From an uncultured Alphaproteobacteria bacterium (GTDB lineage: Bacteria > Pseudomonadota > Alphaproteobacteria > Methylaequorales > Methylaequoraceae), in contig CACEXK010000006.1 in the NCBI GenBank assembly GCA_902563505.1, positions 1-64,000 on the forward strand: a stretch of 64,000 bases of DNA, written 5' to 3'. The position numbers and the translations under genes were made by a program. Position 1 is the first letter of the stretch, and each line of letters opens with the position of its first letter. Under the pieces are notes generated by a model. The model was not told where the DNA came from and did not search any database. It saw only the letters and a list, made by a program, of their open reading frames with translations. Shown here one piece after another: positions 22,150 to 32,328 of this stretch.

Positions 22150-23196
22150 TTATTTTATAATTCTTAAAACATCATTGTAAGTTGCAAAAACCATTAATGA
22201 AAGAAGAATTATAAGACCAAAAGTATGAATGATTTCCAAAGACTTCTTTTCTAAAGGGGAACCTTTAACAAACTCAACTAGATTTAGAAGTAAATGCCCG
22301 CCATCAAGCATTGGGATTGGAAATAGATTGATCAGTCCTAAATTTAGTGAAATTATCATCATAAACCACAAGGTACTTTGAATACCCTTACTCCAAAAAT
22401 CAGCTGATAATTCAGCAATTCTGATCGGTCCACCAAGATCTTCAGTCCCCCTGGTCCCAGTCAACATTTCAAATATCCCAACCAAAGTAACCTTAACAAA
22501 AAAATATATTTGAGATCCAGATTTAATAAGAGAATTAAATAAATCTAACTTTTCTGTCTCTACAGTCCCTCTGATACCAATCCTATTATCTCTTATTGAA
22601 ATAATTGTTGAATTAATTTTACTATCTCTACTGTATGTTATTTTAACATCTTTATTATTATTTTTATCCACAACTTGTTTGAGTGAAATAAGATCAGAGA
22701 TTTCTTCATCATTTAATTTCACAATAATATCTCCTACTCTCAAACCAGCTTCTGATGCAGACATACCTGGTTCGATTTCACTTATAATTGGTTTAGTAAT
22801 TGTGTGACCAAAAAAAGAATTTATAAATACTAGTATAATAAATGAGAAAATAAAATTTGCAGCTGGTCCTGCAAATAATATCAAAGATCTTTGTTTTAAT
22901 GATTTATTATGAAAAGAAAGTTTAGGATCGACACCCTCTTCACTTTTTTTTGAACTTGCAGCATCAAGATCACCATGCATCTTTACATATCCACCAAGTG
23001 GAATCAGTGAAAACTTCCATCTTGTACCTGATTTATCGTTAAAACCAAATAATTCATAGCCAAATCCAATTGAAAAGGTCTCAACTTTCACTCCATTTTT
23101 AATTGCTACCCAATAGTGGCCAAGTTCGTGAACAAAAACTAGAACGGTCAAAATTATTAGGAACGGAAGAACTGCATTAAATAATACATCAAACAT
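22150..23196 (-). CDS. rseP: Site-2 protease RseP (M50 zinc metalloprotease with PDZ)
   Basis: VFVHELGHYWVA, GYVKMHGD, PDZ region, NLFPIPMLDGGHLL. Confidence 0.95.
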   Translation of the reverse strand: MFDVLFNAVLPFLIILTVLVFVHELGHYWVAIKNGVKVETFSIGFGYELFGFNDKSGTRWKFSLIPLGGYVKMHGDLDAASSKKSEEGVDPKLSFHNKSLKQRSLILFAGPAANFIFSFIILVFINSFFGHTITKPIISEIEPGMSASEAGLRVGDIIVKLNDEEISDLISLKQVVDKNNNKDVKITYSRDSKINSTIISIRDNRIGIRGTVETEKLDLFNSLIKSGSQIYFFVKVTLVGIFEMLTGTRGTEDLGGPIRIAELSADFWSKGIQSTLWFMMIISLNLGLINLFPIPMLDGGHLLLNLVEFVKGSPLEKKSLEIIHTFGLIILLSLMVFATYNDVLRIIK

Positions 23197-23202
23197 ATTG
23201 AA

Positions 23203-24363
23203 TTAAAACCCACCTGAATCAACCAGCTCTTTAGCAAGCTTTCTCGACTCCTGATCTATTTCTATTACATCTTTTATACTATTGATATCAGAAATTGAAG
23301 CTTTATTTAAAGTTTTTTCGACAATTTTAGGGATTGATAGATAACTAATTTTTTGATTCAGAAATGCATCTACAGCAATTTCATTTGATGCATTAAGGAT
23401 TGTAGGTGCACTCTTTTTTGTTTTTAAGGACGAATATGCAAGTTCTAGGCATGGAAATTTTTCAAAATCTGGCTCAAAAAATGTTAGTTTTTCAATTGAA
23501 CTTAATCTTAATTTATCTACAGATGTGCTAATTCTACTTGGATATGCTAATGCAAATGATATTGGCGTTCTCATATCGGGGTTACCCATTTGTGAAAGAA
23601 TTGATCCATCAGTGTATTCAACGCAAGAATGAATAATAGATTCCGGGTGTACAATGATCTCAATTTTATCTTCAGGCATATCAAATAAATAATGGGCTTC
23701 AATTAACTCCAACCCCTTATTCATCATGGTTGCAGAGTCCACAGATATTTTCTTACCCATAGACCAATTTGGGTGTTTAATAGCCTGCTCAGGAGTAATA
23801 TTATTTAATTGATTAATATCTTTGTTCAAAAATGGTCCACCAGATGCTGTAAGTATTAATTTTGAAATTTTTGATTTATTTTTAAGGTCTAGCACCTGAT
23901 AGATTGCATTATGTTCTGAATCAACTGGTAAAATTAAAGAGCCACTCTTTTTGGCCAATGATGTGATTAATGAACCTGAGCAAACTAAACTTTCTTTATT
24001 GGCTAGTGCGATTGTAATCCCTCTCTCTATTGCTGCAACTACTGGTAATAATCCAGCTGATCCAGTTATTGCTGCAACGACTATGTCTGTATCATTATCA
24101 AGAATTTCTCCATAAGAATCATTACCATTTAATATTTTAAGATCATTTGATTTATTTAGTTCTTTAAACTTTATGTATGATCTTTCATTTTGTATAGAAA
24201 CAACTTTCGGATTATAACTTCTTACCTGCTCCAATAACTTTTCATAGTTATTATTAATACTTAACCCCACTACCTCATACTTATCCGGATGATCTTTAAT
24301 TATATCCAGTGTTGACACACCAATTGAACCAGTTGAACCAAATATAGTGATTTTTTTTTTCAT
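23203..24363 (-). CDS. dxr: 1-deoxy-D-xylulose-5-phosphate reductoisomerase
   Basis: ITIFGSTGSIGVSTLDII, LANKESLVCSG, LPVDSEHNAIYQ, VHPESIIHSCVEY. Confidence 0.97.
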   Translation of the reverse strand: MKKKITIFGSTGSIGVSTLDIIKDHPDKYEVVGLSINNNYEKLLEQVRSYNPKVVSIQNERSYIKFKELNKSNDLKILNGNDSYGEILDNDTDIVVAAITGSAGLLPVVAAIERGITIALANKESLVCSGSLITSLAKKSGSLILPVDSEHNAIYQVLDLKNKSKISKLILTASGGPFLNKDINQLNNITPEQAIKHPNWSMGKKISVDSATMMNKGLELIEAHYLFDMPEDKIEIIVHPESIIHSCVEYTDGSILSQMGNPDMRTPISFALAYPSRISTSVDKLRLSSIEKLTFFEPDFEKFPCLELAYSSLKTKKSAPTILNASNEIAVDAFLNQKISYLSIPKIVEKTLNKASISDINSIKDVIEIDQESRKLAKELVDSGGF

Positions 24364-24374
24364 ATTAATGGATT

Positions 24375-25196
24375 CTATACTATAAAGAAAAAATTAAAAT
24401 CTAGAATTTTTAAAAGATAAACTATAATTATTAAAAGAAATATACCATCAAATCTATCTAAAACACCTCCGTGACCAGGAATTAAATTACTACTATCTTT
24501 AACAAAACATGATCTTTTAAAATATGATTCAACTAAATCACCAATTTGTACAAAAATAGAAAAAATTATTGAAGAAATAACCACATATAAAATGTCAGTA
24601 TTTTTAGAATAAAAAAGTATACAAATTAATGAAGGTATTATTACACCTCCGATACTTCCAGAAATAGTTTTGCCAGGACTTATTTTAGGTGCAAGCTTCA
24701 TTCCGCCAAAAAAGTTTCCAAAGAAATATGAACTAACATCAGTCGTCACAGAAAATAATACAATAAAAGTAAGTATTTCAAAAAAATTTTCATCATGCCT
24801 AAGCTGAATAAGAATAACAAAAGGTAAAATAATATAAATTAAACCAAAGAATTTTTTAAAATTTGATCTTAATAGAAAAAATAAAAAAATAATTAGTAAT
24901 GATATTACAAAGAGGCCAAAAAGATTACTTTCCAAAGAATAAAAAACTAAAATTGAAAAATTTATAATGAAAATTAAAAAAAAATCATGAAAGTTTATTC
25001 TTTCCCTACTCAAAAAGTGATTATTTATTTTATCCTGATTTAAACTGAAGTTTATAAGCCTTAAAAATTCCCAAGTAGAAACAATAAGCAAGGTTTGGAG
25101 TACAAATAAAAATATTTGATCATTTGCACTTAGCAGGCTTAAAAAAATAATTATTAAGAAAATTGAAGATAAAAACCTGAGTGTTAAATTTTGCAA
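24375..25196 (-). CDS. cdsA: Phosphatidate cytidylyltransferase
   Basis: 273-aa multi-TM; SPGKTISGSIGG...GDLVESYFKRSCFVKDSSNLIPGHGGVLDRFDG signature. Confidence 0.95.
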   Translation of the reverse strand: MQNLTLRFLSSIFLIIIFLSLLSANDQIFLFVLQTLLIVSTWEFLRLINFSLNQDKINNHFLSRERINFHDFFLIFIINFSILVFYSLESNLFGLFVISLLIIFLFFLLRSNFKKFFGLIYIILPFVILIQLRHDENFFEILTFIVLFSVTTDVSSYFFGNFFGGMKLAPKISPGKTISGSIGGVIIPSLICILFYSKNTDILYVVISSIIFSIFVQIGDLVESYFKRSCFVKDSSNLIPGHGGVLDRFDGIFLLIIIVYLLKILDFNFFFIV

Positions 25197-25199
25197 TAT

Positions 25200-25901
25200 T
25201 TAATCTCCACCAAATCTTCTTTTTCTTCTTATATAATTTTCTAGTGCTGCTAAATATTTGCTTGTTGTAAATTCAGGCCAAAGTGTTTTAGTAAAGTATA
25301 GTTCAGCATATGCAATTTGCCATAATAAAAAATTTGATAATCTTTTTTCACCTGAAGTCCTTATTACTAGATCAGGGTCAGGTATCTTATTTGTCATCAA
25401 ATTTAATGAAATATCTTTTTCTGTGATTTTTTTTTTTTTCTTGTTGATTTTATTTATAGCAGAAATAATTTCACTCCTTGAACCATAACTTAACGCTAGA
25501 GTGAAATATAGATTATTGAATGTCGAAGTGAGTTCTCTTAAATTCAATAATTTTTTTCTTATAATAAGATCAAATCGAGAGATGTCTCCGATAAATGAGA
25601 AATTAATTTTCTTTTCTAGAAAATTATCTAACTCTGAGTCCAGGTAGAATTTTAATAAGGATTGTAATTTAAAAACTTCACTCTTGCTTCTATTCCAATT
25701 TTCAGTAGAAAAACTAAAGAAAGTAAGGTACTTAATCTTTAGAGAAATTGATTTTTTAACAATTTTTTTTATAATCTCAGAGCCCATTCTGTGACCATCA
25801 ATTATTGGAACTTTGTTCTTTTTTGCCCATCTTCTATTCCCATCCATTATAAATGCAATATGTGATGGAAGAAGTTTTAATGAATCTTGACTGAAAACCA
25901 T
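25200..25901 (-). CDS. uppS: Isoprenyl (undecaprenyl) diphosphate synthase
   Basis: HIAFIMDGNRRWAKK, GHRMGSE, TFFSFSTENWNRS, LVIRTSGEKRLSNFLLWQIAYAELYF. Confidence 0.96.
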   Translation of the reverse strand: MVFSQDSLKLLPSHIAFIMDGNRRWAKKNKVPIIDGHRMGSEIIKKIVKKSISLKIKYLTFFSFSTENWNRSKSEVFKLQSLLKFYLDSELDNFLEKKINFSFIGDISRFDLIIRKKLLNLRELTSTFNNLYFTLALSYGSRSEIISAINKINKKKKKITEKDISLNLMTNKIPDPDLVIRTSGEKRLSNFLLWQIAYAELYFTKTLWPEFTTSKYLAALENYIRRKRRFGGD

Positions 25902-26452
25902 TATACTTTGAGAATATCTTTTTCCTTTTCACTAAATAATAAATCTATTTTTTCAACAAGTTTATCTGTTATGTTTTGAACATCATCAGAATATTGAAAT
26001 GATTCATCTTCTGAAATTTCTTTATTTTTTTCTGAGCTTTTTATTTTTTCCATTGCATCTCTTCTGATATTTCTAATGGCAATTTTAGAGTCTTCAGTGT
26101 ATTTAGAGGCAATTTTCACAATCTCTTTTCTTCTTTCCTCGGAAAGTTCAGGTATAGGAATCCTTATCAAATTTCCTTCTGACATAGGATTTAATCCTAA
26201 CTCAGAATTTCTTATAGAATTTTCAACAGAGCTTACTAGAGTCTCATCCCATACTTGTACAGTTATTAACCTTGCTTCAGGAACGCTTATATTAGAAACT
26301 TGGTTAAGTGGAACTTTACTCCCGTATGCCTCAACAGATACTGGATCTAGCAAAGAAACCGATGCCCTTCCAGTTCTAAGGCCTGAAAAATCTTTTTTAA
26401 GAATATCTATTGTCTTTTCCATTCTTTCTTCATATGTTTTTAAGTCAACCAT
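25901..26452 (-). CDS. frr: Ribosome recycling factor
   Basis: 183-aa; DFSGLRTGRAS, IRIPIPELSEERRKEIVK, IRNIRRDA. Confidence 0.97.
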   Translation of the reverse strand: MVDLKTYEERMEKTIDILKKDFSGLRTGRASVSLLDPVSVEAYGSKVPLNQVSNISVPEARLITVQVWDETLVSSVENSIRNSELGLNPMSEGNLIRIPIPELSEERRKEIVKIASKYTEDSKIAIRNIRRDAMEKIKSSEKNKEISEDESFQYSDDVQNITDKLVEKIDLLFSEKEKDILKV

Positions 26453-26461
26453 AGTAATTTA

Positions 26462-27175
26462 TTATGAAATTATTGTATATGAACCTTTACCGTCAATAAT
26501 ACTCAATAATGAATCTTTTTCCAATATAGAGAAAACTAAAACTGGTATTTTATTTTCCTTAGCTAAAGAAATTGATGATGTATCCATAATCTTTAAATTA
26601 TTATTAATAACATAATCATATTTTAGCTTATATAATTTTTTTGCATTTTTATTATTAACAGGGTCTTTATCATAAATACCATCAACCTTTGTTGCCTTAA
26701 AAATATAGTCACATTTCATTTCTGAAGCTCTTAAAGCAGCAGCAGTATCAGTAGTAAAAAAAGGATTGCCTGTTCCTGCTGCAAAAATTACTACTCGATT
26801 TTTTTCAATATGTCTTATAGCTCTTCTTCTTATATATGACTCACAAACATTATCCATTTTAATCGCAGATAAAACTCTTGTTTCTATCCTCTTTTGTTCT
26901 AATGAATTTTGTAAAATCAAAGAATTTATAACTGTTGCCATCATGCCAGTATAATCAGCTGAGGATCTATCCATGCCCGCCGATGAGGCAGAAATACCCC
27001 TAAAAATATTACCTCCACCAACAACAATAGATATTTTTATTCCTTTTTTATGAACTTTTGTAATCTGGTTGGTAACTGAACTAATAGTTTCAAGATCAAT
27101 ACCAAAATCTTTTTCACCCATTAAGGCTTCACCCGAAAGTTTAAGCAAAATGTGTTTATTTTTAAAATTTAACAA
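26462..27175 (-). CDS. pyrH: UMP kinase
   Basis: LLKLSGEALMGEKDFGID, VVGGGNIFRG, DYTGMMATVINSLILQN, AAGTGNPFFTTDTAAALRA. Confidence 0.97.
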   Translation of the reverse strand: MLNFKNKHILLKLSGEALMGEKDFGIDLETISSVTNQITKVHKKGIKISIVVGGGNIFRGISASSAGMDRSSADYTGMMATVINSLILQNSLEQKRIETRVLSAIKMDNVCESYIRRRAIRHIEKNRVVIFAAGTGNPFFTTDTAAALRASEMKCDYIFKATKVDGIYDKDPVNNKNAKKLYKLKYDYVINNNLKIMDTSSISLAKENKIPVLVFSILEKDSLLSIIDGKGSYTIIS

Positions 27176-27190
27176 AACAAAGGCTATTAA

Positions 27191-28063
27191 TTAATCTTGA
27201 CCTAATTTAAATATAAAATAATTATCTATAGAAAAGTCTAAGTTATTGTTTTTATTGAACTCTTCAATACAGTTTTTAACTTTAGTTTTATTATCGATAA
27301 CAAATATTTGTTCCAATAAACATACTTCCTCATAAAACTTGTTAACTTTTCCATTAATAATTTTTTCGAGAATTTCTGGAGGTTTTCCTGTTGATTTTAA
27401 TTGTTCAGAGTATATTGTTCGTTCTTTTTCAACAAGCTCCTTGTTTAATTTATCGATTGTCATTGATTTTGGATCAGTAGCGGCTACATGCATACAAATT
27501 TGTTTTGAAAATTCCTTAACATTTTCATCAAATTTTTTACAAGAAAAAGTTAACATAACACCAATTTTTCCGCATGATTCTGAAATTGCATTATGAACAT
27601 ATTTTTGTAAAAATAAATTTTCTGTTGATATCAACTTTAATTTTTTTACTACAATATTTTCTCCTAGTTTAGCAATTAAATCAGTTAGTTCATCTTTAAC
27701 AATTCTTTTAGTATCACAAAACTCTGCAATTAGAAGATCTTCTAGGTTATCAATTTTTTTATCTATGCAGGTTTTTGATATTCCATCACAAAATTTTTGG
27801 AAATTCTCATTTCTTGCAACAAAATCTGTTTCTGCATTTATTTCCAATATAACACCAGTGCTTCCATCAATATTAACATTTATTAAACCATCTGATGCTG
27901 ATCGTGATGATTTTTTTTGGGCAGTATTTATACCATTCTTTCTTAACCACTCAATTGCACTTTCAATATTTCCATTTGTTTCACTAAGAGCTTTTTTACA
28001 ATCCATCATCCCTGCACCTGTTTTGTCTCTTAATGTTTTAATATCTGCAGCAGTAAATGTCAT
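27191..28063 (-). CDS. tsf: Translation elongation factor Ts
   Basis: 290-aa; LRDKTGAGMMDCKKAL, INAETDFVARNENF. Confidence 0.97.
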   Translation of the reverse strand: MTFTAADIKTLRDKTGAGMMDCKKALSETNGNIESAIEWLRKNGINTAQKKSSRSASDGLINVNIDGSTGVILEINAETDFVARNENFQKFCDGISKTCIDKKIDNLEDLLIAEFCDTKRIVKDELTDLIAKLGENIVVKKLKLISTENLFLQKYVHNAISESCGKIGVMLTFSCKKFDENVKEFSKQICMHVAATDPKSMTIDKLNKELVEKERTIYSEQLKSTGKPPEILEKIINGKVNKFYEEVCLLEQIFVIDNKTKVKNCIEEFNKNNNLDFSIDNYFIFKLGQD

Positions 28064-28065
28064 AA

Positions 28066-28797
28066 CTATTTTTTCTTTTTAGCTTTATCTTCTACTGATT
28101 TAGTTTTATCTTCTACTGATTGTCTTTGATTATTTGTTATTGTCTCACTTATTGCATTACAATAAAATTCTATAGATCTTATTGCATCATCATTTCCAGG
28201 AATAGGATAATCAATTCCTTCAGGATTAGAATTTGAATCAACAACAGCTACAATAGGTATTCCAATCTTATTTGCTTCTTTTACTGCCAGAACTTCTTTA
28301 TTTGTATCAATAATAAACAAAAGGTCGGGTTTACCAACCATATTTTTTATTCCTCCGAGAGCTTTATTTAACTTTTCAACAGAATTTCCAAAATTTAATA
28401 TTTCTTTCTTAGTATAGGAGCTTATTTTATTCTCTAAAATTTCTTCCATATCTTTTAGTTTCTTAATACTATTTTGAATAGTATCCCAATTTGTTAACAT
28501 ACCACCTAACCATCTTTTATTAATAAAGTACTGGTTACAATCTTTGGCATATTTCTCAATGAGTTCTGAGGCTTGTCTTTTTGTTCCAATAAACAAAATA
28601 TTTTTACCTTCAGCTGAATATTCTTTGACTACATTAAGAGCTTTATCAAGGAGAGTGATTGTTTTTTGTAAATCAATAATGTGTATGCCATTTCTGTGAC
28701 CAAAAATATAGTCTGACATCTTTGGATTCCATCTATTGGTCTTATGACCAAAATGAATGCCTGCATCTAATAAATCTTTAATACTTATATTTTTCAA
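28066..28797 (-). CDS. rpsB: 30S ribosomal protein S2 (apparent TTG start)
   Basis: LLDAGIHFGHKTNRWNPKM, IGTKRQASE, NKRWLGGMLTNWDTI; start codon at 28795-28797 reads TTG on the minus strand. Confidence 0.97.
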   Translation of the reverse strand: MKNISIKDLLDAGIHFGHKTNRWNPKMSDYIFGHRNGIHIIDLQKTITLLDKALNVVKEYSAEGKNILFIGTKRQASELIEKYAKDCNQYFINKRWLGGMLTNWDTIQNSIKKLKDMEEILENKISSYTKKEILNFGNSVEKLNKALGGIKNMVGKPDLLFIIDTNKEVLAVKEANKIGIPIVAVVDSNSNPEGIDYPIPGNDDAIRSIEFYCNAISETITNNQRQSVEDKTKSVEDKAKKKK

Positions 28798-28818
28798 AAA
28801 AAACTCCGGTTATACATT

Positions 28819-28850
28819 CATACGACAAAAAACACCAGAGAAGTCGTATG
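28819..28850 (-). promoter_or_regulatory. Hairpin in the rpsB 5' leader (CATACGAC ... GTCGTATG, 8-bp stem, 16-nt loop)
   Basis: Perfect inverted repeat in the only sizable gap of this block (dnaE stop to rpsB start). Confidence 0.55.
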
Positions 28851-28893
28851 TTTGAAATTATTGTGTCAGAATTTACATCAATATTTCTTGAAA

Positions 28894-31800
28894 TCAACTA
28901 CTTTTTTTATTTGTTTGACTCACATCCATCACACCAGTTACATTTTTTAAATTATCTAAAAAATCAGAATCTATCTTAAATGACTGTTTGCTATTAATTT
29001 TTACTTCACAATTAGATACAATCATTTTAAAAAAAATTTTATTGCGTCCTTGATCAGCATGTTTCAACAAATGACCCAATTTTTTGTGATCTAAATCATC
29101 AGGGTTTAAAAGTACATTATAGTTATTTGCATTAGCCAAAAAATTATCTATATCAAGAACATTTTTGACCATAAATCTATTTGATTCCTTCATTCTTTGT
29201 AATACAAGCTGAAATAAATATGTCTTGCCAGCTTTGAGTTGAAAATTTATATTATTCAAGACTTCAGAAAAACAAATCACATCTAAATCACCAGTATTAT
29301 CTGATAAATTAAGAAAACAGAATTTCTTTCCTATTTTTGACATTCTCTCTCTAAGATCTGATATCAATGCAATACTAGAAAATTTTTCATTTTTAATTTC
29401 TACTTTACTAGATTCTTCATGAAGCATATTGATATCAGAAATATCATGACCAACATAGGAATTTTTATAGAGTTTAGATGGATGATCTGATAAATAAAAT
29501 CCAAAAGCATCTAATTCCATATTTAATTTTTGATTATTATCGGCTTGTTTGTAATTAGCAGAACTAAACTGATCTTTATCAAGATCATCAGAAAAAAGAT
29601 TCGTTTGATTCTTAATGAAGTTTTTATGGTAATTAGCATTAAAACTAAGCAATTTTTCAATATTATCCGATAGATAATTCTGATTTTTTTCAAGTGAAAA
29701 CAAGGAATTGGAAAAAACCAGTGCCTCAAGAATTTTCTTATTAAGAATACCGTTATTAACTCTCTTTAATAAATCTAAGATATTTTTAAATTCTCCATTC
29801 TTATTTCTTTCTTTTAATAATTCAAAAATAGAAGTTTCACCCACATTTTTAATTGCACTTAGTCCATAATTTATTCCAAGCGGCACAAAATCTTCATCAT
29901 AAATTACTTTGAAATAAGTATCTGAGGTATTAATATCAGGATTAAATATTTGAAAACCGAACTTCTTTACTTCATTACAATAGCCTGAAATTTTTTCAAA
30001 ATTACCTATGTCACAATTCATTAATGCACAAAGAAATTCAGATGGATAATTAGCTTTTAAATATGCAGTTTGGTATGCGATCATAGCATATGCAGCAGCA
30101 TGACTTTTATTAAATCCATATCCTGCAAATTTTTCAATTTCATTAAATAATTTGATAGCTTTTTTCTTTTCTAAATTATTTTTGACGCATCCTTCTAAAA
30201 AATTTGATTTTTGAGCTGACATTTCAGATTTAATTTTTTTCCCCATTGCCCTTCTAAGCAAATCAGCTTTAGCCAAGCTAAAACCAGCAATTTTCTGAGC
30301 TATAAGCATTACTTGCTCTTGATATACCATTATACCATATGTCTCCTCTAAAATATTTTTAAGATCGGGATGTAAATATTCATATTTTTCCTTATTTTGT
30401 TTTCTATTTATGAAAGTTGGAATATTATCCATGGGACCAGGTCTATACAAAGATACGATAGCTATTAAATCTTCGAATCTATCAGGAATAATTTTTTTTA
30501 ATGTCTCTCTCATACCTTGACCTTCAAGTTGAAAGATTCCAGTAGTATTGCCATTTTTTAAGAGCTCAAATGTTTTAGAATCACCAAGTGGAATATTATT
30601 TATATCAATTTCAATTGATCTTTTTTTTAAATATTTGCATGTTTCATTTATTACAGTCAAAGTCTTTAAACCTAAAAAATCAAATTTTATTAAACCCATT
30701 TTCTCAACATATTTCATTGAAAATTGAGTAACAGGTATGTCAGATTTTGGATCTTTATATAAGGGTATTATTTTTTCAAGAGGTTGGTCAGCAATAACTA
30801 TTCCTGCGGCATGAGTAGATGCGTGTCTGAAAAGACCTTCTAAATCCCGTGAAATCTTAAATAAATTTTCAATATTAGGATCATTCTTAAAGATTTTCTT
30901 TAAATTATCGTCATTATTTATTATATCTGTAAGATTTGTTGGTTGGGCAGGGTTATAAGGAAACATTTTACAAAATTCATCTATCTGAGGAAGTGGAAGT
31001 TGCATAACTCTTCCGACATCTCTCAATGCCGCTCTTGCTTGAAATGATCCAAAAGTTATTATTTGTGCTACTTTTGATTTTCCATATTTTTTTTGAACAT
31101 ATCTAATCACATCATCACGCTTATCCATACAAAAATCAATGTCAAAATCAGGTAAAGAAACCCTCTCAGGATTTAAAAATCTTTCGAATAATAAACCGAA
31201 TTTAATTGGATTTAAATTTGTAATAGATAGTGACCAAGCAACCAAAGAACCTGCACCAGATCCACGTCCTGGACCAACTGGCACATCATTTTTCTTTGCC
31301 CAATTAATAAAGTCTGAAACAATTAAAAAATAACTGGCATAGCCCATTCGAATGATAACTTCTAATTCAAAATCTAGTCTTTTAAAATATTCATTTTTAT
31401 TTTTAAGGTTTGCAATTTTTTTTAATCTAGTTAACAAACCTTCCATTGATTTTTTTTTTAATTCAGTGTCTTCATTAGATCCATTGAAGTTGAGTTTAGG
31501 CATTCTTGGTTTTTTTTCTTTTAGTAGTAAAGAACATTTTTTTGAAATACCAATGGTGTTCAAACACGCATCTGGAATATCTTTAAATAAATCAAACATC
31601 TCATTAGAGCTTTTAAAATGATAATCAATTGAACTTTTCATCCTATTTTCAGAATCTAAATACTTTTGCTGCGATATACTGAGTAACGCATCGTGTGTAT
31701 TAAAATAACTTTTTTCCAAGAAATAATTTTCGTTAGTTGCAACTAGCGGTATTTTTTTCTTATTTGAAGTTTCAATTAGAAAATTTTCATATAAAATTGA

Positions 31801-32328
31801 ATTTTTATTATCTCTTTGAATTTCTAAGAAAAAATCTTTTTTATAAGTTTCACTTAGCAATGAAATAAGTTTGCTTGTTTTAGCATAATCATCATTTAAA
31901 AAATTTTTAGTGATCACTCCTGATTCACCTCCAGCCATACAAATTAAACCTTCACAATGATCTTTCAAATTTTTTAGACTTATAAAAGGATTGCTAGAGT
32001 TTGAATTTTCTAGATATGAAATAGAAACAAGCTTTGACAAATTTTCAAAACCCAATTCATCTTTTGCAATTAAAAGTAAATATCCATCAACAAAGTTATT
32101 AGTGGATAAAAATATATTGCAACCAATTATAGGTTGAACACCAGATTGCTGACATTCAATTGAAAATTCCATAGATCCAAATAAATTATTAAAATCTGTT
32201 ATGCTAGTTGCAGGAATTTTTTTTTCACTACATAATTTTACTAATTCATTGATCTTCACTGCACCTCTGGAGAGTGAATATTGAGAATAATTTCTTAGGT
32301 GAATAAATTTCTTAGGTTCAGATTTCAA
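28894..32328 (-). CDS. dnaE: DNA polymerase III subunit alpha
   Basis: 1144-aa; PHP domain, VGPGRGSGAGSLVAW, LPDFDIDFCMDKRD, RPGPMDNIP, FNKSHAAAYAMIAYQTAYLKA. Confidence 0.98.
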   Translation of the reverse strand: MKSEPKKFIHLRNYSQYSLSRGAVKINELVKLCSEKKIPATSITDFNNLFGSMEFSIECQQSGVQPIIGCNIFLSTNNFVDGYLLLIAKDELGFENLSKLVSISYLENSNSSNPFISLKNLKDHCEGLICMAGGESGVITKNFLNDDYAKTSKLISLLSETYKKDFFLEIQRDNKNSILYENFLIETSNKKKIPLVATNENYFLEKSYFNTHDALLSISQQKYLDSENRMKSSIDYHFKSSNEMFDLFKDIPDACLNTIGISKKCSLLLKEKKPRMPKLNFNGSNEDTELKKKSMEGLLTRLKKIANLKNKNEYFKRLDFELEVIIRMGYASYFLIVSDFINWAKKNDVPVGPGRGSGAGSLVAWSLSITNLNPIKFGLLFERFLNPERVSLPDFDIDFCMDKRDDVIRYVQKKYGKSKVAQIITFGSFQARAALRDVGRVMQLPLPQIDEFCKMFPYNPAQPTNLTDIINNDDNLKKIFKNDPNIENLFKISRDLEGLFRHASTHAAGIVIADQPLEKIIPLYKDPKSDIPVTQFSMKYVEKMGLIKFDFLGLKTLTVINETCKYLKKRSIEIDINNIPLGDSKTFELLKNGNTTGIFQLEGQGMRETLKKIIPDRFEDLIAIVSLYRPGPMDNIPTFINRKQNKEKYEYLHPDLKNILEETYGIMVYQEQVMLIAQKIAGFSLAKADLLRRAMGKKIKSEMSAQKSNFLEGCVKNNLEKKKAIKLFNEIEKFAGYGFNKSHAAAYAMIAYQTAYLKANYPSEFLCALMNCDIGNFEKISGYCNEVKKFGFQIFNPDINTSDTYFKVIYDEDFVPLGINYGLSAIKNVGETSIFELLKERNKNGEFKNILDLLKRVNNGILNKKILEALVFSNSLFSLEKNQNYLSDNIEKLLSFNANYHKNFIKNQTNLFSDDLDKDQFSSANYKQADNNQKLNMELDAFGFYLSDHPSKLYKNSYVGHDISDINMLHEESSKVEIKNEKFSSIALISDLRERMSKIGKKFCFLNLSDNTGDLDVICFSEVLNNINFQLKAGKTYLFQLVLQRMKESNRFMVKNVLDIDNFLANANNYNVLLNPDDLDHKKLGHLLKHADQGRNKIFFKMIVSNCEVKINSKQSFKIDSDFLDNLKNVTGVMDVSQTNKKSS

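Noticed and set aside
26076-26615. 179-aa plus-strand ORF
   Set aside because: Fully antisense to frr and the 3' end of pyrH, whose identities are certain; low-complexity Ser/Leu/Ile composition typical of mirror ORFs.
27765-28082. 105-aa plus-strand ORF with a hydrophobic look
   Set aside because: Antisense to tsf; apparent hydrophobicity is from the reverse complement of Lys/Glu/Asn-rich coding sequence.
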